Shown one piece after another: positions 1 through 9,400 of a DNA stretch of 55,248 bases. Numbering within the stretch: the first letter of the stretch is position 1; each line of letters opens with the position of its first letter. The stretch lies in NCBI GenBank assembly GCA_022796855.1, contig JAAWJM010000010.1:1-55248 (forward strand). Direction: 5' to 3'. Made by a program: the position numbers and the translations under genes. Below the pieces are notes generated by a model. The model had not been told where the DNA came from and ran no database searches. It saw nothing but the letters and a program-made list of their open reading frames with translations. Source of the stretch: Clostridia bacterium (GTDB lineage Bacteria; Bacillota; Clostridia; TANB77; CAG-508).

Positions 1-1
1 T

Positions 2-3000
2 GTAGATGGAACATACACAATTACAGTAAGAGAAGTAACAGTAACCATCGATAACAAAACCAGTGTATATGGAGACGAACTTGTAGCTTTAACATCAAAA
101 GTAACAGTAGGAACAGTAAAAGAGGGAGACGACTTAGGAATTACATTAAGTAAAGAAGCAGGAACAGATGTAGGAACATATGCAATTACAGGAGAAGCAA
201 CAAATACAAACTATGATGTAACATTTGTTGATGGAACATATACAATTACAGTAAGAGAAGTAACAGTAACGATTGATAACAAAACAAGTGTATATGGAGA
301 CGAACTTGTAGCCTTAACATCAAATGTAACTGCAGGAACAGTAAAAGAAGGAGACGACTTAGGAATTACATTAAGTAAAGAAGCAGGAACAGATGTAGGA
401 ACATATGCAATTACAGGAACAGCAAGTAATACAAACTATGATGTAACATTTGTTGATGGAATTTATGAAATTACTGGAAGAAAAATTAAAATTACAGCAC
501 AAAATGCAACAAGTGTATATGGTGAAGAAATTGCAGAATTAAAATATGATATTACATCACCAGAAGGAACATTACTTGATGAAGATGACTTAGGAATTAC
601 ATTAAGTACAACAGCAACAAGCACATCACCAGTGAAAGAGGGAGGATATCCTATTACCATTGGAACTGTAGCAAACAAAAACTATGATGTAGAGATTGAA
701 GAAGGAACCTATACTATTACGAAAAAACCAATCACAATTACAGCAGATGATAAAGAAAGTGTATATGGTACCAGTATTGTAGAATTAACCTTTAGTATAG
801 CAGATGATGTACTAGTAGGAGATGATACAAAGGATGTTATTACTGCAAACTTAACAACAACAGCAACTGATAAATCAGATGTAACCCAAGCAGGATATCC
901 AATTACAGGAACAGCAACAGCCCAAAACTATGACATAACTGTAACAGAAGGAACTTACATGATTACAAAAGCACCAGGAGAATTAAACCCAGAATATATT
1001 GAAACAAGACAACAAATTAAAGATACTCCAATGATTTATCAACCAGATACTACAATTGGACAAATTGAAGGATACTTACCAGAAGGTTGGGCTTGGATTG
1101 ATGGAACTGAAGAAGTAGTATTAGGACAATCAACTCATAAAGCATCTTATACATCAAAAAATCCAAACTATGGAGATGTAGCAGAGGTGGAATTAGATAT
1201 TTGGGTAGCATTAGGAGCAGACTTTACAGAATTTAATAAATACTTAGCAGGAATGGAAGACGGTATTGGATTTGATAATCTAGTAGCAGGAGATTATACA
1301 AACTTTGAAGGATTAGCTGAGTTAGTTGCTACAGCAAGACAACAAATCGTACAAACAGAATTAGATAAAGTATTTGATCAAATTAAAAAATATACATTAA
1401 ATAAAAAACCAATTAATAAAGAAGAATTTGATGCATACTTAGATAGAGTTGCTAAATTATATCCAACCGATTACACAAACTGGGACGGTTTCTTAGAGAA
1501 ACTAGAAGAAGTACAACAACAAGTATTAATTAGCAAATTTAACGAAAAATTTGAAGAAGCAAAAATGTATGTACTAAACCCAAGAACTGTAAACCATGCA
1601 GCTTTAAACCCAATTCGCGATGAACTTGCAAGAAGAAATCCAGATGAATATACCATCGAAAGTTGGCAAGCAGTAGAAGCAATCATCAAAGAAGCAAATG
1701 ACCAAAAACTACAAAGTGATTTTGATAGAATTGTAGCAAGCATTAACATTGACGAAATACTTGTAGAAAAACAAATTGCAAGAATTGAAATTGCAACTGT
1801 ACCAAAAACAAGTTATTCATTCGGAGAAAAACTAGATGTAACAGGTGGAATGATTCGAGTAATTTACGATAATGAAACTTCAGTAGAAAAAGAAATGCAA
1901 GCAAGTTGGGTAACCGGATTTGATAGTGAGGATGAAACCAAGATTGGTGTGCCACAACAATTAACAGTAACTTATGAAGGAAAAACAGCAATCTATAATG
2001 TAACCATTACGGATAATGCAACTGGTATTACCATAACTAAACCAAATAAAGTAACCTATCAATATGGTGAAGAAATGGATTTAACAGGATTAACAGTAAC
2101 ATTACACATGAAATCTGGTGCAACAAGTGAAGTGGAATTAAGACAATGTAGCGTAACAGGATATAATAGTAAATCATTAGGAGCACAAACCATTTCAGTA
2201 CAATACTTAGATTATGAAGCACAAACCTTTACCGTTTTAGTAGAGGATTATGTAAAAGGAATTAAGATTGTATCTGTACCTACAAAGAGAGTATACACCA
2301 TTAAGGATACTGAAATTGCTAAGAGTGGATTAAGAGTAGAAACTGTAAATGCTTCTGGTAATGCAGGAGAAAACGTAACAAATGAGATTACAATTGATCC
2401 AGTAGACTTTAAAACAGTAGGTTCAAAAGACGTTACAGTAAGATACAATGGACATACAGCAATCTTTACCATCTCTGTTGTAGATTCAGAAAAACCAGTT
2501 ATTAACTTAAATGGAGATGCAGAAGTAACAGTAGAACTAGGAACTGAGTATGTAGAACAAGGTGCAGAAGCTTATGTAAGAGTTGGTGGATATAACATTG
2601 ATATTTCAAATCAAATCAAAATTGATAAAGACAAAAATGAAGAAGAGAAAGTGAATGTAAACAAAGAAGGAACTTACACAGTAACTTATGATGTAGTGTA
2701 CAAAGCAACAGGGGAAGAAGCAACACAAGTGGTAAGAACTGTTCATGTAAAAGATACAACACCACCAGTTATTACACCAGATGACAACAATGTTTATGTA
2801 ATTGAAGTAAATGAACCAAAACCAACATACAGAGCAACCGCAAAAGATGTTTATACCAATAAAGTAACAACTGTAACAACTGAGGATGATATTGATGTAA
2901 CGATACCAGGAGTATATGCCGTAACATTTATCTCAGTAGATGAAGCAGGAAATGAAGCAAGAGTAAGAAAGATTGTTAGAGTAGTGGATACCAAAGGACC

Positions 3001-4054
3001 AATCATCGACGTAGAAAATCTTCAAGAAACCATCGAAGTAAATGGTACATTCGACCCATTAAAAGGTGTAAGTGCAACAGATAATTCAGGAGAAGACATT
3101 AAAGTAGAAGTAGACCTTAAAAACTTAGATACAACAAGAGTAGGAACATATACCATTGCTTATACTGCGAAAGATTCTACAGGAAACAGTGCAGAAACTG
3201 TATACAAGACAATTGAAGTAAAAGACACACAAGCTCCAACATTTGTAGAATTCAAAGGGGAAGAAACTATGTATGTAGAAGTAAATACACCATTTGTAGA
3301 TCCAGGAGTTGTATTTGAAGATAACTACACAGTGGAGTCAGCTCTAGTGATTAACAAAGTAATCAAATTAGTAGGAACAAACGAAGAAGTAGGAGCCGTT
3401 GATTACCGAGTAGTAGGAAACAAATATACAATTACTTATACAGCAACAGATACTTCAGGAAATACCTCAGAAGAAGTTACAAGAACCGTAATGATAACAG
3501 ATAGACCTGCAACGATTTACTTCAATGACCCAGCATTAGATGGAATGGTTACTGACTTAAAAGACACAACAAAGGAGAAACCACAAGCATTCTATTATTA
3601 CCCAACCATTCAATATGCAAGAGGAGAAGAAATAGGAAAAGGCGGAGAAATCGTTATTACAAAAGACGGACAACCTTATACAATGCCAGCAAATGGAACA
3701 ATTACCGAAGATGGAGAATACATAATGATGGTTTATGGTGTTGATGAAAATGGACATCGTGATGGTACAAGAGCAATTGCATACTTTACCGTAGCAGCTA
3801 AACCACCAGAAGTAACAGGTATTGCAAGAACTGGAAAATATAAAGAAGCACAAACTGTAAGTATTAGTAATATCCATGGTGTTGAAAAGGCAGTATTAAC
3901 AGATAGAAAAGGAAACGAGCTTGTTGATGTTAGACAATACTTAATTAACAACAATACAGAACAATATGAAATCCCATATGAAGTAGGAACATTCTACTTA
4001 AAAGTAACACCTAACAACGGAAGAACCGTTACCTATACAATCATCTATCAATAA
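2..4054 (+). CDS. Giant surface protein with MBG and Ig-like repeats (5' end outside window)
   Basis: The reading frame is open from base 2 to the stop at 4052-4054, so the gene starts upstream of the window; the first in-frame GTG (632) is internal. In order it carries: at least two near-identical 75-residue MBG-type beta repeats (motif SVYGDELVAL), two diverged MBG repeats, a Lys/Glu-rich helical stretch (about nt 1210-1760) resembling FIVAR-like modules, then several bacterial Ig-like and DUF5011/HYR-like domains (motifs such as YTVTYD and YTITYTATDTSGN). It ends with a roughly 180-residue module that recurs as a separate membrane protein in the next gene. No LPXTG motif or C-terminal membrane helix is visible, so attachment to the cell must be by another route. 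The role is inferred to be a cell-surface stalk or adhesin; family assignment is by visible motif pattern only. Confidence 0.85.
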   Translation, partial: VDGTYTITVREVTVTIDNKTSVYGDELVALTSKVTVGTVKEGDDLGITLSKEAGTDVGTYAITGEATNTNYDVTFVDGTYTITVREVTVTIDNKTSVYGDELVALTSNVTAGTVKEGDDLGITLSKEAGTDVGTYAITGTASNTNYDVTFVDGIYEITGRKIKITAQNATSVYGEEIAELKYDITSPEGTLLDEDDLGITLSTTATSTSPVKEGGYPITIGTVANKNYDVEIEEGTYTITKKPITITADDKESVYGTSIVELTFSIADDVLVGDDTKDVITANLTTTATDKSDVTQAGYPITGTATAQNYDITVTEGTYMITKAPGELNPEYIETRQQIKDTPMIYQPDTTIGQIEGYLPEGWAWIDGTEEVVLGQSTHKASYTSKNPNYGDVAEVELDIWVALGADFTEFNKYLAGMEDGIGFDNLVAGDYTNFEGLAELVATARQQIVQTELDKVFDQIKKYTLNKKPINKEEFDAYLDRVAKLYPTDYTNWDGFLEKLEEVQQQVLISKFNEKFEEAKMYVLNPRTVNHAALNPIRDELARRNPDEYTIESWQAVEAIIKEANDQKLQSDFDRIVASINIDEILVEKQIARIEIATVPKTSYSFGEKLDVTGGMIRVIYDNETSVEKEMQASWVTGFDSEDETKIGVPQQLTVTYEGKTAIYNVTITDNATGITITKPNKVTYQYGEEMDLTGLTVTLHMKSGATSEVELRQCSVTGYNSKSLGAQTISVQYLDYEAQTFTVLVEDYVKGIKIVSVPTKRVYTIKDTEIAKSGLRVETVNASGNAGENVTNEITIDPVDFKTVGSKDVTVRYNGHTAIFTISVVDSEKPVINLNGDAEVTVELGTEYVEQGAEAYVRVGGYNIDISNQIKIDKDKNEEEKVNVNKEGTYTVTYDVVYKATGEEATQVVRTVHVKDTTPPVITPDDNNVYVIEVNEPKPTYRATAKDVYTNKVTTVTTEDDIDVTIPGVYAVTFISVDEAGNEARVRKIVRVVDTKGPIIDVENLQETIEVNGTFDPLKGVSATDNSGEDIKVEVDLKNLDTTRVGTYTIAYTAKDSTGNSAETVYKTIEVKDTQAPTFVEFKGEETMYVEVNTPFVDPGVVFEDNYTVESALVINKVIKLVGTNEEVGAVDYRVVGNKYTITYTATDTSGNTSEEVTRTVMITDRPATIYFNDPALDGMVTDLKDTTKEKPQAFYYYPTIQYARGEEIGKGGEIVITKDGQPYTMPANGTITEDGEYIMMVYGVDENGHRDGTRAIAYFTVAAKPPEVTGIARTGKYKEAQTVSISNIHGVEKAVLTDRKGNELVDVRQYLINNNTEQYEIPYEVGTFYLKVTPNNGRTVTYTIIYQ
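26..475 (+). repeat. Tandem 225-bp repeat inside the surface protein gene
   Basis: Two adjacent 225-bp units (26-250 and 251-475) are nearly identical at the DNA level and encode 75-residue MBG repeats. The unit starting at 476 has the same domain plan but has diverged. The array continues upstream of the window, so copy number is unknown. High DNA identity suggests recent unequal recombination. Confidence 0.85.
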
Positions 4055-4063
4055 AATACGAAA

Positions 4064-4100
4064 AAGAACTCATAAATCGTAAAAGATTTATGGGTTCTTT
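4064..4100 (+). terminator. Rho-independent terminator after the surface protein
   Basis: Long inverted repeat AAGAACtCATAAATC / GATTTATGgGTTCTT with a 6-base loop, ending in T residues, 9 bases after the stop codon. Confidence 0.8.
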
Positions 4101-4153
4101 GCATATAAATTGTAAAATTTAATGAAAATGCGCTATTCTTTGTTTAAAGGGTG

Positions 4154-4182
4154 TTTACAAAAAAATGGAATAAGGGTATAAT
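4154..4182 (+). promoter_or_regulatory. SigA-type promoter for the 218-aa membrane protein
   Basis: TTTACA (4154-4159), 17-base spacer, TATAAT (4177-4182), followed by AAGGAGGA (4201-4208) and the ATG at 4215. Confidence 0.75.
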
Positions 4183-4214
4183 AGGGTTAGCTTAATTACG
4201 AAGGAGGAAAAAAT

Positions 4215-4871
4215 ATGAAAAAATTTGTTATAATTATGAGTATTTTACTAATTCTAGTAGGAACCGGATTTATTATTTATATGTCATTAGATATGTTTAA
4301 AAGTCAATTTGGAAAAGGAATGGGAGCAGATGATGAACATTTAAAAGAAATAGAAGAAGAATTAAGAGATGCTCCACCAGTGGTATATTATGAGGATCCT
4401 CAAAAAGATGGATTAACCACGATTTTAAATGATGGAGATATTTTCCGTTATCAGCCAGAAATTAAATATGCAGGTAGAAAAATTAGTGTTGTAAAAGATG
4501 GTATTGCTACAGAATATAAAGAGGGAAAATTAGAAGATGGGAAATATACTGTAGTGGTAACAGGAAAAGAAGAAACCATCACACGTAATTTTGTTGTAGA
4601 TTCTGCTCCACCAAAAGTAACGGGAGTAAGAACAGGAAAATACACAGAAGCACAAACGATTACATTTGCGGATGTAAAGGATGTAGAAAAAGCAACCTTA
4701 ACGAATAAACAAACCGATGAAGTAATCGATGTGAAAAAATATCTATTAGAAAATGAAACCAACAAATATACAATAGCCTACGAAATAGGTGCGTATGTAT
4801 TAGAAGTAGAAGACAAATACGGAAATGGAATTATGCCAATTACGATTTTGTATGAGGAAAAAGGAGAATAG
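4215..4871 (+). CDS. Membrane-anchored copy of the surface protein's C-terminal module
   Basis: This 218-residue protein has an N-terminal membrane helix (residues 4-26), an acidic linker, and a domain that is clearly paralogous to the last ~180 residues of the upstream giant protein. Shared landmarks in the same order are Y-x-DP-x-x-DG, VVKDG/VITKDG, PPKVTG/PPEVTG, GKYTEAQT/GKYKEAQT, VEKA-x-LT and a Tyr-rich C-terminus. It has its own promoter and an excellent ribosome site. Function is unknown. I infer it may act as the membrane-bound counterpart or assembly partner of the giant surface protein, because the same module occurs free at one C-terminus and membrane-tethered here. Topology is predicted as N-terminus in, module outside. 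Confidence 0.8.
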   Translation: MKKFVIIMSILLILVGTGFIIYMSLDMFKSQFGKGMGADDEHLKEIEEELRDAPPVVYYEDPQKDGLTTILNDGDIFRYQPEIKYAGRKISVVKDGIATEYKEGKLEDGKYTVVVTGKEETITRNFVVDSAPPKVTGVRTGKYTEAQTITFADVKDVEKATLTNKQTDEVIDVKKYLLENETNKYTIAYEIGAYVLEVEDKYGNGIMPITILYEEKGE

Positions 4872-4875
4872 AAAG

Positions 4876-4897
4876 AACCCTTCGGGGTTTTTTTTGT
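4876..4897 (+). terminator. Terminator
   Basis: AACCC-TTC-GGGGTT followed by a run of eight T residues directly after the stop codon. Confidence 0.75.
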
Positions 4898-5112
4898 TAC
4901 AAGAAAGTAATAATTGATACATAAATGTAATGTAAACTTAATGATGACGAAACAATGAAAGCAAGAAGATAAGTAGAATACAAAGATAAAATGCTGAGAT
5001 ACCTTTTATATCAAAGCAAAATGGCGTTTTTTATATTTGCCTAGAAGAAAAGATAAAGGTTTAAAAATTTGCCAAAAATAACATAAAACAGCATAAAAAT
5101 GCAAAAAGTATG
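4898..5112. other. Intergenic stretch without recognised gene
   Basis: About 215 AT-rich bases between a terminator and the next promoter. I see no open reading frame with a ribosome site and no riboswitch I can name. Confidence 0.5.
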
Positions 5113-5141
5113 TTTACAAATAAGAAGAAAAATAGTATAAT
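5113..5141 (+). promoter_or_regulatory. SigA-type promoter for the cohesin-dockerin pair
   Basis: TTTACA (5113-5118), 17-base spacer, TATAAT (5136-5141). It closely resembles the promoter at 4154-4182, including the TG before the -35, which suggests co-regulation of the surface genes. Confidence 0.75.
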
Positions 5142-5180
5142 AGTAATGTGGATAAAAATGTTTAACTAGGGGGAAAAACA

Positions 5181-6419
5181 ATGAAAAAATCATTAATCAT
5201 GACAATCATTATTTTTTTATTAGTAGGAGTACTAGGAGGAGTGGTAAATGCTGCTTCCGCAAGCGCAAGACCTTCTGCTAGTTCAGTAGAAATAGGAAAC
5301 AATGTAACTGTTACGATATCTTTTGGTCAAAAGGTATCTGCAGCGAAGTTTACATTAAATTATGATACAAGTAAATTAGAATATGTTTCATATTCTTGTG
5401 GTGGCTCTGGATTAAAAGAATTTGGGACAGGCACCAAACGATTTGGATATGTAGGAACGGCGGATGATTTATCAAGCGTGTCGTTTACTTTTAAAACAAA
5501 AGCAGTAGGAACGGCAAGTGTTAGTGCAAAAAGTGTACAAGTATCAACTGGGTCACAAACCAATGTTGCAGCAGGAAGTCCTAGCACATCGATTACAATA
5601 AAAGAAAAACCACAACCAACGACACCAAACAATCCAACAACACCATCAACGAACAATAAACCATCTACAACAACAAAACCCTCAACAAAACCTTCTACCA
5701 ACAAGAATAACAATAAAAACAATAATAAAAAAGACGAAACCCCAGTAGAGGAGCCAGTACAAGAACCAATTGAGGAACCAGTACAAGAGCCAGTGGTACA
5801 AGCACCAGCTCCAAATGAATTATTAAAATTAGATGATGAAACCGTAAAAACATTAATTGATGAACCAACCAAAGTAATGATAAAAGCAAAACCAATTGCT
5901 TTTGAAGATGGAACGAAATTAAATGTAAAAAGAATAAAAGATGGCGATGAAGCATATCAAGCACGAAACGATATGTTTAAAGATATTGAAGGAATAAAAA
6001 CATACTTTGATTTAAAATTACTAAAAATCGTAGAAACCGAGCAAGATGGACAAATGGTGCAATCTGAACAAGCAGTAACACCAAACGGATATGTAACAGT
6101 ATTTCTTCCAATTCCAGAAAACTATAATAAGGAACGTTTAGTTGCTTATAAAATGAATGAAGATGGAACGTATAAAGTAATAGAGGGACAAATCCAAGAA
6201 AATTATTATACATTTACGACCAATAGTCCTGCTAATTATGCATTAGTAGAAATACCAGAAAAAAAAACTTGGGGACAAACGGCAATGGAAAAAGTAAACG
6301 AAGTCCTTGGAAATGTAAAGATTTTACATATTACTATTATCGTACTATTATGCATCATTTTAATTGAAACAATCACAATTATTCGATTATCAAGACAAAA
6401 AGCAAAAAGAAGTAAATAG
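5181..6419 (+). CDS. Membrane-anchored cohesin-domain protein
   Basis: The 412-residue protein has a signal peptide (residues 1-24, ending VVNAA), a cohesin-like beta domain (about 27-135; landmarks ASARPSASSVEIGNNVTVTI, KFTLNYDTSKLEYV, LSSVSFTFKTKA), a Pro/Thr/Asn/Lys-rich linker (about 137-185), a Glu/Pro repeat, a second globular region and a C-terminal membrane helix (about 383-403) with a basic tail. Cohesins bind dockerins, and the next gene encodes a dockerin, so this is inferred to be the cell-bound receptor holding that protein on the surface. Ribosome site AGGGGGAA lies 6 bases upstream of the ATG. Family recognition is by motif layout; the cohesin type is not assigned. Confidence 0.8.
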   Translation: MKKSLIMTIIIFLLVGVLGGVVNAASASARPSASSVEIGNNVTVTISFGQKVSAAKFTLNYDTSKLEYVSYSCGGSGLKEFGTGTKRFGYVGTADDLSSVSFTFKTKAVGTASVSAKSVQVSTGSQTNVAAGSPSTSITIKEKPQPTTPNNPTTPSTNNKPSTTTKPSTKPSTNKNNNKNNNKKDETPVEEPVQEPIEEPVQEPVVQAPAPNELLKLDDETVKTLIDEPTKVMIKAKPIAFEDGTKLNVKRIKDGDEAYQARNDMFKDIEGIKTYFDLKLLKIVETEQDGQMVQSEQAVTPNGYVTVFLPIPENYNKERLVAYKMNEDGTYKVIEGQIQENYYTFTTNSPANYALVEIPEKKTWGQTAMEKVNEVLGNVKILHITIIVLLCIILIETITIIRLSRQKAKRSK

Positions 6420-6436
6420 ATTGAGGTGAAAAAAGG

Positions 6437-9400
6437 ATGAAAAAGATAGGAAAAATACTCACACTATCTAGTTTAACAGTTGCAACCATTGGAACAATTG
6501 CATTAACCAATATTGGACCAGAAATATTGCAAAAACCAGAAGCAAAAACCGATATTCAAGCATATAATCATAATCCAAACACGGTTTTAGAAAATGCTTT
6601 TGAAAGCGATGGAAAAATGATTTTACCATTCATTTTTAAAGATGCTGACCAAACCATCACAAAGACATATTTAATAGAGCAATTTCAAAAAGCAGGTAAA
6701 ACCATACAAAATGCATCTAGTCTAAAAGATATTATTGTAACTGGAAATGAGATAAAAACAGAGGATGCTACCTATACGGTTAGAATTTATGGAGACGTAA
6801 ATGCGGATGGGTATGTAGATGTATTTGATGCACAAAAAGCGTTAAAACATTATACCTATGAAGGGGAAAAAGAGCATACGTTAACAGGAAGCAGTGCAAT
6901 AGTAGCCAATGTTTATAATAGTGATGATGAAATTGATGTATTTGATGCACAACGTATTTTAAGATTTTACGTAGGGATTGAACCAAATTTAGTATTAAAC
7001 GATATAGAAAATCCTCAAATTACCTTAAAGGGAGAAAATCCACAATATGTACGTTTGGGCGGGAAATATGAAGAAGCAGGAGCAACGGTTAGTGATAATA
7101 AAGACAAAAATTTAACCCCAGAAATTGATTCTACAAAAGTAGATGTTAATAAAATAGGAACATACGAAGTTTATTATAAAGCAATCGATTCAGACGGAAA
7201 TAAGGAAACGAAAAAAAGAACCGTTATTGTAAGAGACTATGTAACAGACTTAACCCTTACCGATGCACCAAAGACAGTAAATTATGGAAAAGAATTAGAC
7301 CTAAGTAGTATGAAAGTAACGGCAAAAATGAAATCTTCAGGAGATGCAGTGGTACCAGTTGACGCTTCGAAATATAAAGTAACGGGATATAATCCAGAAA
7401 AACTTGGACCACAAACCATTACCGTAACTTACGAAAGTGAAGATGGAACTTTTGAAGGAAAATCGACTACTTTTACGGTAGAAGTAAAAGATTATCAAAC
7501 AGGAATTGAAGTAGAATTTCCTAAAACAGAATATAAATACCAAGAAGAATTGACAGATGAACTATTAGAACAATCAGGAGCAAGAGCAAGAACCAAAATG
7601 GCATCTGGTGCTTTTGGTGAGTGGGAACCTATTACGATAGACATGGTATATGGATATGATAAAGAACAAACCATAAAACAAACCTTAATTATTACCTATT
7701 CCGATGAACAAGCTGAAGTAGAAATAGAAGTAAAAGATTATGCAACCGATATGAACATTGTTGCTTGGCCAACAAAGCAAGACAACCAAAAATATGGAAA
7801 AGAAATTGATTTAAGTGGAATGGTAATTAATGCAACTATGGCAAAAGCAGGAACCAAAACACTAACACCAGACGATTACGAAGTAAAAGGATATAATAAA
7901 GAACAATTAGGACAACAAACAATTACCATAGCTTATGCAGGATTTGAAAAACCATTAACAGTTACCGTAGTAAACTATATAACAGGAATTCGAACTAAAA
8001 TTGCAACAGGAGCAAAAACAATTTATGTAGAAGAAGAAAGTTTTGACTTTACAGGAATACAAATTGAAAAAGTAATGGCGGTAAAAGAAGAGGGAGTCGA
8101 TACTATTATTCCAATGACCGACTCAGGTATTGTTATTTCTCCATATGATAGAAAAGCACGTTTTGGTATGAATGAAATTACAATATTATATGAAACCAAT
8201 GAGACAGAAGATGGAAAAACAGTAGAATTTTCAGCATCTCATAAAATTACCGTATTAAAACACTTAGCAAATATTCGTGTAAAACCACAAAAATTAGAAG
8301 GATATGCACATGAAAAATTCTCATTTGGAACGATTTTTTCTGGGGAACAAGAAGAACAATTAAAATCAGAAAAAGTGAAATTATTCATTGCCGATAAAGA
8401 TGGAAATGAAATAACCAATCAAGTGGGAATTGAGAAATTACCATTAAATGAAAATGGAGAAATGCCAATTAATTTGACATTTGAAGAAAAAGGTGATTAT
8501 CGTCTTATCTTTTATGTAGGAGATAATTTTGCAGATAGTAAAATTAAATCCGAAGAACAAACCCTACATATTACATATAATCCAATTGTAACCAGTGCTA
8601 GTATTTTAGAACCAACGGAAGTAGAAATTAATGTAAGAAAAGCAAAAAGCAAAGAAAGAACCATTACATTTAAAAATATCCATGATGATATTTTAACCGA
8701 TGAAGTATTAGCAAGTAGTGTAGAATTTACGCAGGATGCTTACTTAACCTTTACGAAAATGACAAATGGACATCCAGTAACAAGTAATAAAGAAAATATT
8801 GACATGGTACGTATTACTGGTAAAGAACAAGGAGCTACCTTTATTCGAATGACGGTAAACAAAGGAACTGAAAATGAAAAATCCATTCGATTAGCAGGAG
8901 CAGTAATTGGACCAGAAGCAAAGAAAATTATTGGATTAACTGGTGTAGGTGGGACAACCTTAGGGGATACGATTCGCCTATACCAAGAAGAACAATTGGT
9001 GGATATGAGCAATCTTGTAACCGATAAAAATACAGGAATTGTGTATACACTAATGGAAATCTCTATTGTAGATGAAGACGGCGATAATGTTCCTTTACTA
9101 GGTAGTGACCTTTGCATAGGAAATGCAACAACCAACAAAAAGTTAGGTGTTCGTTATACAGGCTACAATGCAAATACAGCACCATTAATTGATGCACATT
9201 TATTTACCGATGCCAAAGAGCCTGTTAGTTCAGATGAACCAGTGAAATATTTAGGTATTGCACTGGCTGATGGAGTAGGACCAGAAGAATTATTAGATAG
9301 AGAGTTAATCATTGATTACTACAATGCTCTAAATAATTCGCAAAAATTAACCATACAAATAGAACCACTAAGAATTAGAGAATTGGTAATTACAACACAA

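Noticed and set aside
4898..5112. Riboswitch in the leader of the cohesin gene
   Set aside because: No known aptamer consensus could be matched; only AT-rich sequence is visible.
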